Positions 43,392-52,573 of a stretch of 64,000 nt of DNA are shown in pieces (the first letter of the stretch is position 1; each line of letters opens with the position of its first letter). Both the position numbers and the translations under genes were made by a program. The stretch spans positions 1,240,001-1,304,000 of the forward strand of contig NZ_CP017603.1 of assembly GCF_001854185.1 (NCBI RefSeq), in the 5' to 3' direction. Source of the DNA: Clostridium formicaceticum (GTDB lineage: Bacteria; Bacillota; Clostridia; Peptostreptococcales; Natronincolaceae). Below the pieces are notes generated by a model. That model ran no database searches, was not told the origin of the DNA, and was given only the letters and a program-made list of their open reading frames with translations.

Positions 43392-44396
43392 TTGTTGAAC
43401 ACATACATACTATTTATTGTGAGTGCTGTCATGGTGGTAATCTCTGGAACCAAGCTTGCAGAGTACGGAGATGTCATTGCAGCTAAGACAAAGCTAGGAC
43501 ATAGTATTGTAGGAGGAATATTGATTGCAGCTGCCACTTCTCTGCCAGAACTGGTCACTAGTGTAACTTCTGCTCTTATTGATGCTCCTGATATTGCTAT
43601 AGGTAATGTTTATGGAAGCAATACCTTTAATATTATGATTTTAGCACTTATTGATATTTTACATGGACAAGGACCCCTAACAATTAAAGTAAAAATGAAC
43701 CACATACTGGCAGGTATGCTAGGAGTATTACTTTCGGCGTTAGGGGCAATGGCGATTTTGATGAGTCAAATAGGTGGGATAGATTTTAAAATAGGGTGGA
43801 CAAGCATAAGCAGTTTTACGATTTTTGCCATATACTTATATGGTTCCATTTTAATTCTGCGTTATGAAAACAAAAATCAACAGGAGGAGCCGCCTGAAGA
43901 TATCGATACTGTAGATGATAAAGGTATCCCTTTAAGCAAGGCAATTATTGGATTCGGACTAGCCTGTGGGATTATTATTTGGGCGGGCATGACATTATCT
44001 CAAGTAGGAGATGTTATAGCAGTGCAAACAGGATTAGGACATACTTTTGTAGGAACACTGCTTATAGCAGCTACCACTTCCCTACCAGAATTAGTGTCTT
44101 CTATAGCAGCGATTAAGATAGGGGCTTATGATATGGCTGTAGGAAATGTTTTTGGAAGTAATATATTTAATATGCTTATCATCGTAGTGACAGACATTGT
44201 CTACTATAAGGGTTCTATTTTTACCATGATCAACATAGATCATACCATAACAGCTATGGCAGGTATTGTATTAAGTTGTATTGCTGTTATTGGGTTGTTT
44301 TATCGATCGAGAAGAACTTTTTTTACCATCGGTTGGGACTCTGTATTTATTTTAGTTTTTTATGTTTTATCTATCTATTTGATTTTTATCTCTTAA
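43392..44396 (+). CDS. CaCA-family sodium/calcium exchanger-like antiporter
   Basis: A 334-residue membrane protein with about ten hydrophobic segments and the two inverted alpha-repeats of the CaCA superfamily. These are GGILIAAATSLPELVTSV with AIGNVYGSNTFNIM in the first half, and GTLLIAATTSLPELVSSI with AVGNVFGSNIFNML in the second. An acidic loop (PPEDIDTVDDKG) separates the halves. It probably exchanges Ca2+ (or another cation) for Na+ or H+ across the cytoplasmic membrane. The start is one of two TTG codons (43392, 43395). Confidence 0.88.
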   Translation: MLNTYILFIVSAVMVVISGTKLAEYGDVIAAKTKLGHSIVGGILIAAATSLPELVTSVTSALIDAPDIAIGNVYGSNTFNIMILALIDILHGQGPLTIKVKMNHILAGMLGVLLSALGAMAILMSQIGGIDFKIGWTSISSFTIFAIYLYGSILILRYENKNQQEEPPEDIDTVDDKGIPLSKAIIGFGLACGIIIWAGMTLSQVGDVIAVQTGLGHTFVGTLLIAATTSLPELVSSIAAIKIGAYDMAVGNVFGSNIFNMLIIVVTDIVYYKGSIFTMINIDHTITAMAGIVLSCIAVIGLFYRSRRTFFTIGWDSVFILVFYVLSIYLIFIS

Positions 44397-44406
44397 AGAA
44401 TAAATG

Positions 44407-44433
44407 AGCTATGCTGCTTGGCATAGCTTTTTA
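44407..44433. terminator. Terminator between the CaCA and rhodanese genes
   Basis: AGCTATGC (44407-44414), 6-nt loop, GCATAGCT (44421-44428), then TTTTT for the plus-strand gene. The minus-strand gene ends at the same place. Confidence 0.8.
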
Positions 44434-44889
44434 GTCGTCACTATAAATTACTGATTTTTTTATTTCGTAGGGCCATTTTTTGTAGCCTCCAACAAGAGAG
44501 TAGACCCTGGGATAACCAGATTCAGATAAAAGTTTAGAAGCCTTTTGACTATCCTTGCCATTACCACAATAGATAAGATAAATATTTTCTGTAGCCAACT
44601 CTGATTTTCTCTGTTTTAGATCTTTTAAAGGAAGAAGAAAGGCATTTTCTAAATGCCCTTGATCATATTCCTTTTCATTTCTCACATCTAAAATAACGAT
44701 ATGAGGATTTCCTTCTATTAACTCCTTCGCCTCTTCTGGTAAAAGATTACTATAAGTATACTTTATGGTGGAGTAATTACTTACTGCTTTATCTCTAGTA
44801 AAAATAAAAAAGACGATTCCTATGATCAGCACCAATAGAAAGCCAAGGAGAATGTAAAGATTTCTTCTTTTTACTACAAAAATATGCAT
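44431..44889 (-). CDS. Membrane-anchored rhodanese-domain protein
   Basis: A 152-residue protein with an N-terminal transmembrane segment (about 11-31) and one rhodanese domain: HIVILDVRNEKEYDQGHLENA, the active-site cysteine in IYLIYCGNGKDSQKAS (about residue 109) and VYSLVGGYKKWPYEI. The domain is probably outside the membrane. Single-domain rhodaneses transfer sulfane sulfur, but the substrate here is unknown. A signal-anchor rather than a lipobox is present. Confidence 0.85.
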   Translation of the reverse strand: MHIFVVKRRNLYILLGFLLVLIIGIVFFIFTRDKAVSNYSTIKYTYSNLLPEEAKELIEGNPHIVILDVRNEKEYDQGHLENAFLLPLKDLKQRKSELATENIYLIYCGNGKDSQKASKLLSESGYPRVYSLVGGYKKWPYEIKKSVIYSDD

Positions 44890-44959
44890 TTTTTCACCCC
44901 CTACTGAAATGAACTGTCTATTAGTAATATATTTTCTAGAAGAAACTTTTAGTACAATA

Positions 44960-45412
44960 TTATAAACTTTCCATTATCTGTGCCTTAACAGCAATAGATA
45001 TTTTTTCGCTGAGAATAATGTATTTTACTCTTAATTTGATATTGCGACCTTCAATATCAAGAATACGATCTTCTAATATTTTATAGATCATTTCACCATC
45101 AATACTCCACAGTTCCCGTCCTACTAAGTCTGCCATATAAAAGTGAATAGTCTTTTCAATTTCATCCTTAACCAAGGAATTACCATCGAATTCCACTTCT
45201 ATGACAAGATCTTTAATAATAGAGGCTTTTTCTTTATTAAGACTTTCATTAAGGCGTTCTAACTTAATTTCCCGATCCAATAATTGATTATTTAATTGGT
45301 TTTGTATGCGATAAAGTCGATCCAGTGTATGCATTTGTGCTAAATTCATCACCGCCAAGCCCAGGATAAACCCTATGATAAAAATGGCAAGAACATTGTA
45401 CCTTTTTTTCAT
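44960..45412 (-). CDS. ytrI: Sporulation membrane protein YtrI-like
   Basis: A 150-residue protein with one N-terminal transmembrane helix (about 7-25), a coiled-coil-prone segment (DRLYRIQNQLNNQLLDREIK) and a C-terminal alpha-beta domain. The assignment rests mainly on its 4-bp overlap with ytrH, since ytrH-ytrI form a sigma-E operon in B. subtilis. The sequence itself is not strongly diagnostic. Confidence 0.65.
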   Translation of the reverse strand: MKKRYNVLAIFIIGFILGLAVMNLAQMHTLDRLYRIQNQLNNQLLDREIKLERLNESLNKEKASIIKDLVIEVEFDGNSLVKDEIEKTIHFYMADLVGRELWSIDGEMIYKILEDRILDIEGRNIKLRVKYIILSEKISIAVKAQIMESL

Positions 45413-45738
45413 AGTTTTCCACTACCCTCTAGGTAATAAATGAGTTTATAGGCAATATGAGCCCCTAAGAGGGCACTTAGTATATAAATCACTTGTTTTA
45501 CTACACTTCTAATTTCTCCATTGAAGATTCCTGTATCCAAAACTTTAAAGGAGGGAAAGGTACCCCCTAAAGATACAACAATTGCCCAAATTTTAATTTG
45601 TTCACATAAATCCATCATAGTTTTAAGCGGTGGATGTCCATTTAAAGTAGCTGCTACCCCTCCCAATAAACATCCTCCTAATAGCACCCCTAAAGAAATA
45701 AAAAAGTTGTAAATGATATTTTGATAAAAAGTAAACAT
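45409..45738 (-). CDS. ytrH: YtrH-family sporulation protein
   Basis: A 109-residue membrane protein with three hydrophobic segments and the YtrH-type sequence FFISLGVLLGGCLLGG, then LNGHPPLKTMMDLCEQIKIW and VSLGGTF. YtrH is needed for efficient sporulation in B. subtilis; its biochemical role is unknown. It is divergent from the coat-like gene, with about 100 bp between them. Confidence 0.82.
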   Translation of the reverse strand: MFTFYQNIIYNFFISLGVLLGGCLLGGVAATLNGHPPLKTMMDLCEQIKIWAIVVSLGGTFPSFKVLDTGIFNGEIRSVVKQVIYILSALLGAHIAYKLIYYLEGSGKL

Positions 45739-45842
45739 AGCTTCTTCACCTCGATCGCATAGTAATAAATTATATGCTGATCAGTAACAGATTTTTCATA
45801 AATTGCATAATATGTATGAAAAAAAGGAGGGAGGAAAAGTCT

Positions 45843-46241
45843 ATGTATAACAATCCAACACATTACCCATATGCACAATACCCATACCATGGTATACCTG
45901 AGGGTTATATGGAGTACTATGATGATAGAAGTGGATTGATTGATTTATATCCAGATGTTTATCAGAGCGTTTATCCTAGAGTTCAAGAAATTTGTGGTCG
46001 CTATGATCTATATAACAATCCAAGAATGTATCCGCAGGTAGATTCTACACTTATTCAACAAATGGTGGATGAAGTTTATCAGCTGTCAACAAATGAAGTG
46101 GAGGCAGAGCAGTGGGGGCCAAGAGGAGCTTTTAGAGATTTGATTACGATTCTTATCATCAGGGAACTTTTGGCTAGACGTCGTAGGAGACCTTTCCCAG
46201 GATTTCCACCAAGGAGACCTAGATTTGGATACTTTTATTAA
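45843..46241 (+). CDS. Tyr/Pro-rich spore-coat-like protein
   Basis: A 132-residue protein with an N-terminal NPTHYPYAQYPYHGIPEGY segment, a DLYPDVYQSVYPRVQEIC middle and a very basic, proline/arginine-rich end (RRRRRPFPGFPPRRPRFGYF). Tyrosine/proline-rich ends with a short helical core are typical of spore coat proteins. The assignment is inferred from composition and from the divergent ytrHI neighbours. ATG 45843 follows AAGGAGGGAGG; the upstream open frame from 45774 runs through this ribosome site and is rejected. Confidence 0.6.
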   Translation: MYNNPTHYPYAQYPYHGIPEGYMEYYDDRSGLIDLYPDVYQSVYPRVQEICGRYDLYNNPRMYPQVDSTLIQQMVDEVYQLSTNEVEAEQWGPRGAFRDLITILIIRELLARRRRRPFPGFPPRRPRFGYFY

Positions 46242-46245
46242 AAAA

Positions 46246-46274
46246 GGTGGAGATTTTTCTCCACCCTTTACTTT
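46246..46274. terminator. Terminator between coat-like gene and GltD-like gene
   Basis: GGTGGAGA (46246-46253), TTTT loop region, TCTCCACC (46258-46265), with A-rich and T-rich flanks. It is usable by both convergent genes. Confidence 0.8.
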
Positions 46275-47509
46275 TTATCGTTATTTTTGTACTTATCATC
46301 CACGTAGCTTTCGATAGCATCACATACAAGTTTTGTATGATGAACTGCTTCAACCACCGTTTTTGCCCCTGTAACAACATCACCAGAAGCAAAGACCCCT
46401 TCCCGCGTTGTCATTCCTTTTTCATCGGTAATAAGAAGCCCTCTATCATTCACCTGTATCCCCGTAGTATGGGCGACAATATTACTTCTAGGTCCTTGGC
46501 TGGCAGCAATGATAAGAGAATCTATCTCTATAAGGAATTCTGTATCTTCAATATGACGAAGACCACCATCAGTAAGTTCATTTCTTATACATTTTACATG
46601 GTTCTCTGTAATCTCTATAGGACTAACCAAAAACTCAAACTTTACCCCATCAAGCTTAGCCAGTTCAACCTCTGAGGGAATAGCCGGCAGACTTTCTTCA
46701 TCCCGCCTGTATAAAACCGTTACTTCCTTAGCACCTTTTCGAATAGCGGTTCTAGCTACATCCATTGCAGTATTGCCTCCTCCTACTACCACCACCCTAC
46801 TACCTAGGGAAAAGACATCGGGGTTTTTTAAATAGGCGACGGCATAGTGAACATGTCCTAAACTTTCTCCCTTGACATTCAAGGTATTAGGATTCCACAC
46901 TCCGGTAGCAATAAATACAGCATCATAACCATCACGAAATAGCGTGTCGATGGTGAGGATTGGTCCTATTAAAGTATTTGGTCTGATTTTTACACCTATT
47001 TTCACCAAGTTTTCAGTAAAAGTATCTAAAATTCTATTAGGCAATCGAAATTCAGGGATACCGTACCTCAAAAATCCACCAAGCTTTTCTTGTGCTTCAA
47101 AAAGAGTAACATGAAAGCCTTTTTCTCCAAGAAGAAAAGCAGCGGTTAAACCTGCAGGGCCAGAACCGATGATCGCAACTTTGCCAGGTTTTTTTTCAAT
47201 ATCATAGGTTTTAGGCGTACTTAAATAATAATCAGAGATATAATTTTCTATACCGCTAATATTAACAGGTTTTCCTTTTTTTCCTAAAATACAGCCTCCT
47301 TCACATTGATGTTCATGAGGACATACAACAGAACAGATAACAGATAAAGGATTATTGGCAAAAAGATCCTTGCCCGCCTTTTCAATATTACCCCCTAAAA
47401 AGTTCTGAATAAAACCCGGTATATCCGTAGCTATAGGGCAACCAGCTTGACATTGGGGATTTTTACAATTTAAACATCGTTTTGCTTCATGCATAATATG
47501 TTTAGCCAT
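46268..47509 (-). CDS. GltD-like NAD(P)H-dependent Fe-S flavoprotein oxidoreductase
   Basis: A 413-residue protein of the glutamate-synthase small-subunit family. The N-terminal cysteine cluster region reads KRCLNCKNPQCQAGCPIATD. A second set of cysteines lies in CSVVCPHEHQCEGGCI. The FAD loop is VAIIGSGPAGLTAAFLL (about residues 117-133), and the NAD(P) loop is VVVGGGNTAMDVARTA. ASGDVVTGAKTVVEAV closes the FAD site. No GltB partner is adjacent, so it may be an NfnB/SudA-like or stand-alone GltA-type enzyme. Single gene, minus strand. Confidence 0.85.
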   Translation of the reverse strand: MAKHIMHEAKRCLNCKNPQCQAGCPIATDIPGFIQNFLGGNIEKAGKDLFANNPLSVICSVVCPHEHQCEGGCILGKKGKPVNISGIENYISDYYLSTPKTYDIEKKPGKVAIIGSGPAGLTAAFLLGEKGFHVTLFEAQEKLGGFLRYGIPEFRLPNRILDTFTENLVKIGVKIRPNTLIGPILTIDTLFRDGYDAVFIATGVWNPNTLNVKGESLGHVHYAVAYLKNPDVFSLGSRVVVVGGGNTAMDVARTAIRKGAKEVTVLYRRDEESLPAIPSEVELAKLDGVKFEFLVSPIEITENHVKCIRNELTDGGLRHIEDTEFLIEIDSLIIAASQGPRSNIVAHTTGIQVNDRGLLITDEKGMTTREGVFASGDVVTGAKTVVEAVHHTKLVCDAIESYVDDKYKNNDKK

Positions 47510-47864
47510 TTTTATGTCACCTCTGTCTACATGAATTTTAATAGTTATCTTATATCATTTTGCTAAGAATAACAAGATATAATTCTTAATTTTGTAAATA
47601 GTTAATAAATAGTCAAAGGACAGCGTTATCTATAACTTAAATGCAGGGATCTATAAAGCAATACATCCATAAATTACCTAAAATAAAATAAATTTGCTAG
47701 AGTAAAGCATAATGCCATAATACAGATTCTAATCTGAATATTAATAGGATTTCAAATATTTTTTAATTATTAAAAACCTTTGACAAGTCAACAAATTTTA
47801 ATATATACTATTTCTACACGCACTTATATACGAATAATATATACTAAAGATAGGAGGTAGAATA
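47510..47864. promoter_or_regulatory. Divergent intergenic region with abgT promoter
   Basis: A 355-bp spacer without an ORF. Near its right end TTGACA (47780-47785), an 18-nt spacer and TATACT (47804-47809) form a good sigma-A promoter, about 55 bp before the abgT GTG. I see no clear operator or riboswitch. Confidence 0.6.
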
Positions 47865-49418
47865 GTGAGTACAAAAATTGTAAGCACAAAAAAGCGCGGA
47901 TTTTTTAATAAGTTTTTAGATTTCGTAGAAGTAGCAGGAAATAAATTACCCCATCCAGTAACACTTTTTGTGATCTTCAGTTTAGCAGTTATTCTTATTT
48001 CGGCTATAGCTGCAGCTGCTGGTACAACTGTTGAGTTCGAGAGAATCAACACGGCTACAGGAGAAACCGAAATGGCAACGGTTGCAGCAATTAGCTTATT
48101 GACAGTAGAGGGGATTAGAAGAATTTTTGCTGAAGCAGTAACAAACTTCACGAGCTTCGCACCCCTAGGTACAGTGCTTGTAGCTATGTTGGGGGTTGGG
48201 GTTGCTGAAGGTACAGGGTTAGTACAAGCTTCCCTTAGAAAATTAGTTTTAAGTACACCGCAAAAACTAATCACAGCGGTTGTTGTTTTTGCTGGTGTTA
48301 TGTCAAACGTTGCATCAGATGCTGGTTATGTTGTATTGGTACCATTAGGAGCATTGATTTTCTTAAGTTTTGGTAGACATCCACTAGCAGGCCTAGCTGC
48401 TGCCTTTGCCGGTGTATCTGGTGGTTTCAGCGCAAACTTAATGGTGGGTACGCTAGATCCACTGCTAGGGGGAATTAGTCAACAGGCAGCGCAGATGTAT
48501 TCACCAGGATACACTGTAGATCCTACAGCAAATCTTTATTTCATGATTGCTTCAACCTTCCTTATCACGATTATTGGTACGCTTGTAACAGAAAAAATTG
48601 TTGAACCAAGACTTGGCCAGTATAAGGGTGAAGAGGTTGCAGAAATTAAAGGTATTACGATGGAAGAATCTAGAGGGTTGGTATGGGCAGCTATCTCATT
48701 GTTAGCATTTGTAGCAGTCATACTAGTAATGGTTGTGCCAAGTAATGGAATATTAAGATCTCCTGAAGGGGAGGTATTACGTAACTCTGCCTTTATGGCT
48801 GGATTAGTGCCAATTATTGCGTTGACTTTCTTGATTCCTGGTGTAGCTTATGGTATTGCAGCAAAAACTGTAAAAAGTGATAAAGACGTAGCGGCTTTTA
48901 TGGGTAAAGCTATGTCAACGATGGGTGGGTATTTGGTACTAGCCTTTGTTGCAGCTCAGTTTGTAAGTTACTTTAACTGGACAAATCTAGGTACGATTTT
49001 AGCGGTTAAGGGAGCTAACTTTTTAAGAGCAACAGGCATGACAGGTATTCCAATGTTGATAGGATTTATTCTTGTTTCAGGATTTATTAATCTATTTATC
49101 GGTAGTGCTTCAGCAAAGTGGGCGATTATGGCACCCGTATTCGTACCAATGCTAATGGCTATAGGTTATTCACCAGAATTTACACAATTAGCCTATAGGA
49201 TTGGCGATTCAACAACAAATATTATTACACCACTTATGTCTTACTTCGCAGTAATCGTAGCCTTTGCTCAAAAATATGATAAAGAAACAGGTATCGGTAC
49301 AATTATTTCTACAATGGTACCTTACTCTGCACTATTTTTATTAGGATGGACAATACTATTTGTAGCATGGTTCTTCTTAGGATTACCATTAGGACCAGAA
49401 GCATTTATTAGAATTTAG
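47865..49418 (+). CDS. abgT: AbgT-family transporter (aminobenzoyl-glutamate type)
   Basis: A 517-residue polytopic membrane protein. Family features are [19 protein letters not shown] at the start, [40 protein letters not shown], and the C-terminal [20 protein letters not shown] with [17 protein letters not shown]. AbgT proteins import p-aminobenzoyl-glutamate or act as efflux pumps. The M20 peptidase downstream supports uptake of a cleavable amide. GTG 47865 has ATAGGAGGTAG upstream. Confidence 0.93.
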   Translation: MSTKIVSTKKRGFFNKFLDFVEVAGNKLPHPVTLFVIFSLAVILISAIAAAAGTTVEFERINTATGETEMATVAAISLLTVEGIRRIFAEAVTNFTSFAPLGTVLVAMLGVGVAEGTGLVQASLRKLVLSTPQKLITAVVVFAGVMSNVASDAGYVVLVPLGALIFLSFGRHPLAGLAAAFAGVSGGFSANLMVGTLDPLLGGISQQAAQMYSPGYTVDPTANLYFMIASTFLITIIGTLVTEKIVEPRLGQYKGEEVAEIKGITMEESRGLVWAAISLLAFVAVILVMVVPSNGILRSPEGEVLRNSAFMAGLVPIIALTFLIPGVAYGIAAKTVKSDKDVAAFMGKAMSTMGGYLVLAFVAAQFVSYFNWTNLGTILAVKGANFLRATGMTGIPMLIGFILVSGFINLFIGSASAKWAIMAPVFVPMLMAIGYSPEFTQLAYRIGDSTTNIITPLMSYFAVIVAFAQKYDKETGIGTIISTMVPYSALFLLGWTILFVAWFFLGLPLGPEAFIRI

Positions 49419-49442
49419 TGATAAAATTCACGAGATTTTTAA

Positions 49443-49479
49443 AAGAAGTGAAGAAGGAAAATTCTTCGCTTCTTTTTTC
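49443..49479 (+). terminator. Intrinsic terminator after abgT
   Basis: AGAAGTGAAGAA pairs with TTCTTCGCTTCT (one G-U pair) around a short loop, followed by TTTTT. Confidence 0.85.
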
Positions 49480-49552
49480 TTTCAGTAGCCATTATGATAT
49501 AATTATAGGCAGATTTAGCAATACTACATAGAGTACAAGGAATCTTAATGTG

Positions 49553-49588
49553 AACCTCAACATAAACTTCAACAGAAGCTTCAACATA
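49553..49588. repeat. Three 12-bp tandem repeats
   Basis: AACCTCAACATA, AACTTCAACAGA and AGCTTCAACATA lie head to tail. The preceding 12 bases (49541-49552, AATCTTAATGTG) look like a fourth unit that differs from the first only by transitions. They lie between the abgT terminator and the M20 peptidase gene. Confidence 0.7.
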
Positions 49589-49631
49589 TAGGTGCATGCA
49601 TAGGGATATAACTCTAGAAAGGAGATGGATT

Positions 49632-50747
49632 ATGGTAAATCAAGAGCGTTTAGTACAGGAATTTTTAGAATTAGTACAAATTGACAGTCACTCTGGCAAA
49701 GAGGGGGAGATTGCTAAAGTTTTACGGAAAAAGCTTCAGGATTTAGGTTTAGAGGTTTACATAGATGATGCCAATAAAAAAGTAGGAGGAGAAACCGGCA
49801 ATCTTATTGCAAAACTAAGGGGAACAGGAAAAGGAGAAACCATTTTGTTTAGCTGTCATATGGACACAGTAAAACCAGGTGAAGGCGTAAAGCCTTTAGT
49901 AAAGGATGGTGTGATCTATAGTGATGGTACCACGATTCTAGGAGGAGATAATAAAGCTGGCATTGCTGCAGTTTTAGAAGGCCTTCGAATCGTTAAAGAA
50001 AAGAACCTTTCCCATGGGGATGTGGAGGTAGTCTTCAGTATTTGGGAAGAGGGAGGACTATTTGGAGTAAAAAACCTTGACTACAATAAAATAAATGCAA
50101 AATATGGTTTTGTGTTAGATAGTGGTGGCGCTCCTGGAGAGATTATTACAGTAGGCCCTAGTCAAGACAAAGTGAACGCAAAAATCTTTGGTAAACCAGC
50201 CCATGCTGGTGTGGCACCTGAGGAAGGCATCAGCGCTATTATGATTGCAGCTAGAGCGATCGAGAACATGAAATTATTAAGAATTGATGAGGAAACCACA
50301 GCAAATATAGGGGTAATTACTGGTGGAGAAGCCACCAATATCGTGACACCTTTGGTGGAAATCAAAGCAGAAGCTAGAAGTATTTCTGAAGATAAGCTTG
50401 ATGCACAAACAGAACATATGGTGCAAGCGTTTAAACAGGCAGCGGAGGAATTTGGTGGCAGAGTAGAGATGGATGTAGAAAGAATGTATCCGCCCTTTAG
50501 AATTGAAGAGGAGGAGGAAATCGTGAAGAAGATAAAGGAAGCCTTTTCCCAGTTAGGTTTGAAAGCCTATACAACTTCCACTGGAGGAGGTAGTGATACC
50601 AATATTTTAAATGGTAATGGCGTCAAATCTGTAAACTTAGGAATAGGTGAGAAGAAGCCACATACTTTGGAAGAGCATGTCTATATTGAAGATTTAGTAA
50701 ATAGTGCTAAAATGGTAGCACAAATTATCCAAGTATTTGCTCAGTAG
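49632..50747 (+). CDS. M20-family metallopeptidase (peptidase T-like)
   Basis: A 371-residue di-zinc peptidase. Metal ligands and catalytic acids are in LFSCHMDTVKPGEGV, GGDNKAGIAAVLEGL, SIWEEGGLFGVKNLD (catalytic glutamate) and FVLDSGGAPGE. The lid domain follows near residue 180, and the last histidine is in GEKKPHTLEEHVYIEDL. It probably cleaves short peptides or aminoacyl amides in the cytoplasm. ATG 49632 follows AAAGGAGATGG. It lies downstream of abgT but behind a terminator. Confidence 0.9.
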   Translation: MVNQERLVQEFLELVQIDSHSGKEGEIAKVLRKKLQDLGLEVYIDDANKKVGGETGNLIAKLRGTGKGETILFSCHMDTVKPGEGVKPLVKDGVIYSDGTTILGGDNKAGIAAVLEGLRIVKEKNLSHGDVEVVFSIWEEGGLFGVKNLDYNKINAKYGFVLDSGGAPGEIITVGPSQDKVNAKIFGKPAHAGVAPEEGISAIMIAARAIENMKLLRIDEETTANIGVITGGEATNIVTPLVEIKAEARSISEDKLDAQTEHMVQAFKQAAEEFGGRVEMDVERMYPPFRIEEEEEIVKKIKEAFSQLGLKAYTTSTGGGSDTNILNGNGVKSVNLGIGEKKPHTLEEHVYIEDLVNSAKMVAQIIQVFAQ

Positions 50748-50780
50748 TGTTAACTTAACAAAAATGTAAAGGGTAAAAAA

Positions 50781-50821
50781 GGCATACAAGGACCTTATAA
50801 CGTCATTGTATGTCTTTTTTA
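50781..50821 (+). terminator. Intrinsic terminator after the M20 peptidase gene
   Basis: GGCATACAA (50781-50789) pairs with TTGTATGTC (50806-50814), with further GAC/GTC pairing inside, then TTTTTT. Confidence 0.8.
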
Positions 50822-50904
50822 TGAAAGGGGAAAATAATTATTAACAAAAAACTATTGATTTTTTTATTCAAATAGTTTTTAATAAATCTATTGTGCAAAA
50901 TTAG

Positions 50905-50983
50905 TATAGATGTGCGCCCTTAAATTTTAATATACTAAGGGCTACATTTGCAGCCCACGGTTTTGTCTATGAATTTTAATAGA
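50905..50983. repeat. Palindromic intergenic repeat, copy F (chimeric)
   Basis: Bases 50905-50965 are the exact reverse complement of 12902-12962 (copy B). Instead of the expected right half, GTCTATGAATTTTAATA follows, which is the left-arm sequence of copies such as C. It lies just before the second decarboxylase gene. Confidence 0.85.
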
Positions 50984-51014
50984 CCAAATATGTTTTAAGA
51001 AAGAGGTGAATTTC

Positions 51015-52481
51015 ATGGTGAACTTTAATCAAAATCAAACACCATTATTTACAGGCTTAAGGGATTATCACAGGAGGAATGTTATTCCCTTTGACGTGCC
51101 AGGACATAAACACGGTAAAGGTTTAAAGGAATTCACTGAGTATGTAGGTAATACTGTTATGGAAATTGATGTTAATTCTATGAAGTGTTTGGATAATATT
51201 TGCAACCCTATAGGTGTGATTAAACAAGCGGAGGAGTTGGCGGCAGAAGCTTTTCACGCAGATCATGCTTTCTTTTTAGTAAATGGTACAACTTCAGGGA
51301 TTCAAACCATGATTATGAGTGCCTGCAGGCCAGGAGAAAAAATTATACTTCCTCGTAACGCACATAAATCAGCATTATCTGGCATTATTTTAAGTGGTGC
51401 AGTGCCTATTTATGTGCAACCACAGGTCAATGAGAGACTTGGTATAGCCATGGGAATTACAGTTGAAGATTTAGAAAGAACCATTGCAAGACATCCCGAT
51501 GCTAAAGCGGTTATGGTAATGAACCCTAACTATTATGGAGCGATCTCTAATTTAAAAGAAATTATCCGACTAGCCCATCGCCACGGTATGGCAGTATTGG
51601 TAGATGAAGCACATGGTGCCCATTTGAGGTTTCATGAAGGCTTACCTATAAGTGGTATGGAGGCAGGGGCAGATATGAGTGCTGTTAGTACCCATAAAAC
51701 AGGAGGTTCCTTGACTCAAAGCTCTTTGTTATTATTGAAGGAAGGCATGATTGGGCCTTGTGTTGTCAAGAAAAATTTAAATTTAACCCAAACCACCAGT
51801 GCGTCCTATTTATTAATGGCCAGTATCGATGTGGCAAGAAAGCAATTGGCGGTTCATGGTAATGAAATATTGGGAAAAATCTTACATCTAGCTAAAGAAG
51901 CCAGAGATAAAATCAATGAAATAGAAGGGATTTATGCTTTTGGAGATGAGTTGATAGGTACACCGGGGGTACATGACTTTGATGAAACAAAATTAGGAAT
52001 ATTTGTTGCAGATTTAGGCCTTACAGGTTTTGAGGTATATGATTTGTTAAGAGATCACTACAATATCCAGGTGGAGCTAGCTGATCATTATAATATTTTA
52101 GCCATACTCAGCTTAGGAGACAATGCGCTACAAATAAATGCTTTGGTAGCAGCCTTAAAAGATATTGCAGAAAATTATCGAAAAGATAAGGTAATAAAAA
52201 TCAAGACCAGTGTTCTTAGAAATCCAGAAATTATTGTATCTCCTAGGGACGCTTATTATAGCAATACAAAAATTGTAAGGTTAGAAGAGGCAGCAGGAGA
52301 AATCAGCGGAGAGTCTATCATGGCTTATCCTCCAGGTATTCCTATCATTGCACTAGGAGAGCGAATTACTGAGGAATTGATAGAATATGTACTTATGATA
52401 AAGAGGGAAGGCAGTTTGTTGCAGGGAACGGACGATCCTTATGTAAACTTTGTGAAGGTCTTAGGTGAGAGGAAAATATGA
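51015..52481 (+). CDS. Orn/Lys/Arg-type PLP decarboxylase (SpeA-like)
   Basis: A 488-residue fold-type-I decarboxylase: PFDVPGHKHGKGL, FFLVNGTTSGIQTMIMSA, LVDEAHGAHLRFHEG and the Schiff-base lysine in AVSTHKTGGSLTQSS. A C-terminal YPPGIPIIALGE region is present. It is closer to the SpeA/arginine decarboxylase type than the paralogue at 22510 (the MEIDVNSMKCLDNICNPIG segment near the N-terminus suggests this), but the substrate is not proven. ATG 51015 is preferred over GTG 51006, because AGAGGTG at 51002-51008 is then the ribosome site. Confidence 0.88.
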   Translation: MVNFNQNQTPLFTGLRDYHRRNVIPFDVPGHKHGKGLKEFTEYVGNTVMEIDVNSMKCLDNICNPIGVIKQAEELAAEAFHADHAFFLVNGTTSGIQTMIMSACRPGEKIILPRNAHKSALSGIILSGAVPIYVQPQVNERLGIAMGITVEDLERTIARHPDAKAVMVMNPNYYGAISNLKEIIRLAHRHGMAVLVDEAHGAHLRFHEGLPISGMEAGADMSAVSTHKTGGSLTQSSLLLLKEGMIGPCVVKKNLNLTQTTSASYLLMASIDVARKQLAVHGNEILGKILHLAKEARDKINEIEGIYAFGDELIGTPGVHDFDETKLGIFVADLGLTGFEVYDLLRDHYNIQVELADHYNILAILSLGDNALQINALVAALKDIAENYRKDKVIKIKTSVLRNPEIIVSPRDAYYSNTKIVRLEEAAGEISGESIMAYPPGIPIIALGERITEELIEYVLMIKREGSLLQGTDDPYVNFVKVLGERKI

Positions 52482-52573
52482 GTAAATATATCGAACTATA
52501 GATTTTTCTGACTAGATTTGGTATAATCAAATACAGATGAAAATTTTCAAAACAATTTGTGGGAAGTGAATCT

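Noticed and set aside
46247-46675. Plus-strand frame of 142 codons
   Set aside because: It is antisense to the GltD-like gene, which has complete FAD, NAD and Fe-S motifs; the plus frame has no recognisable protein and no ribosome site.
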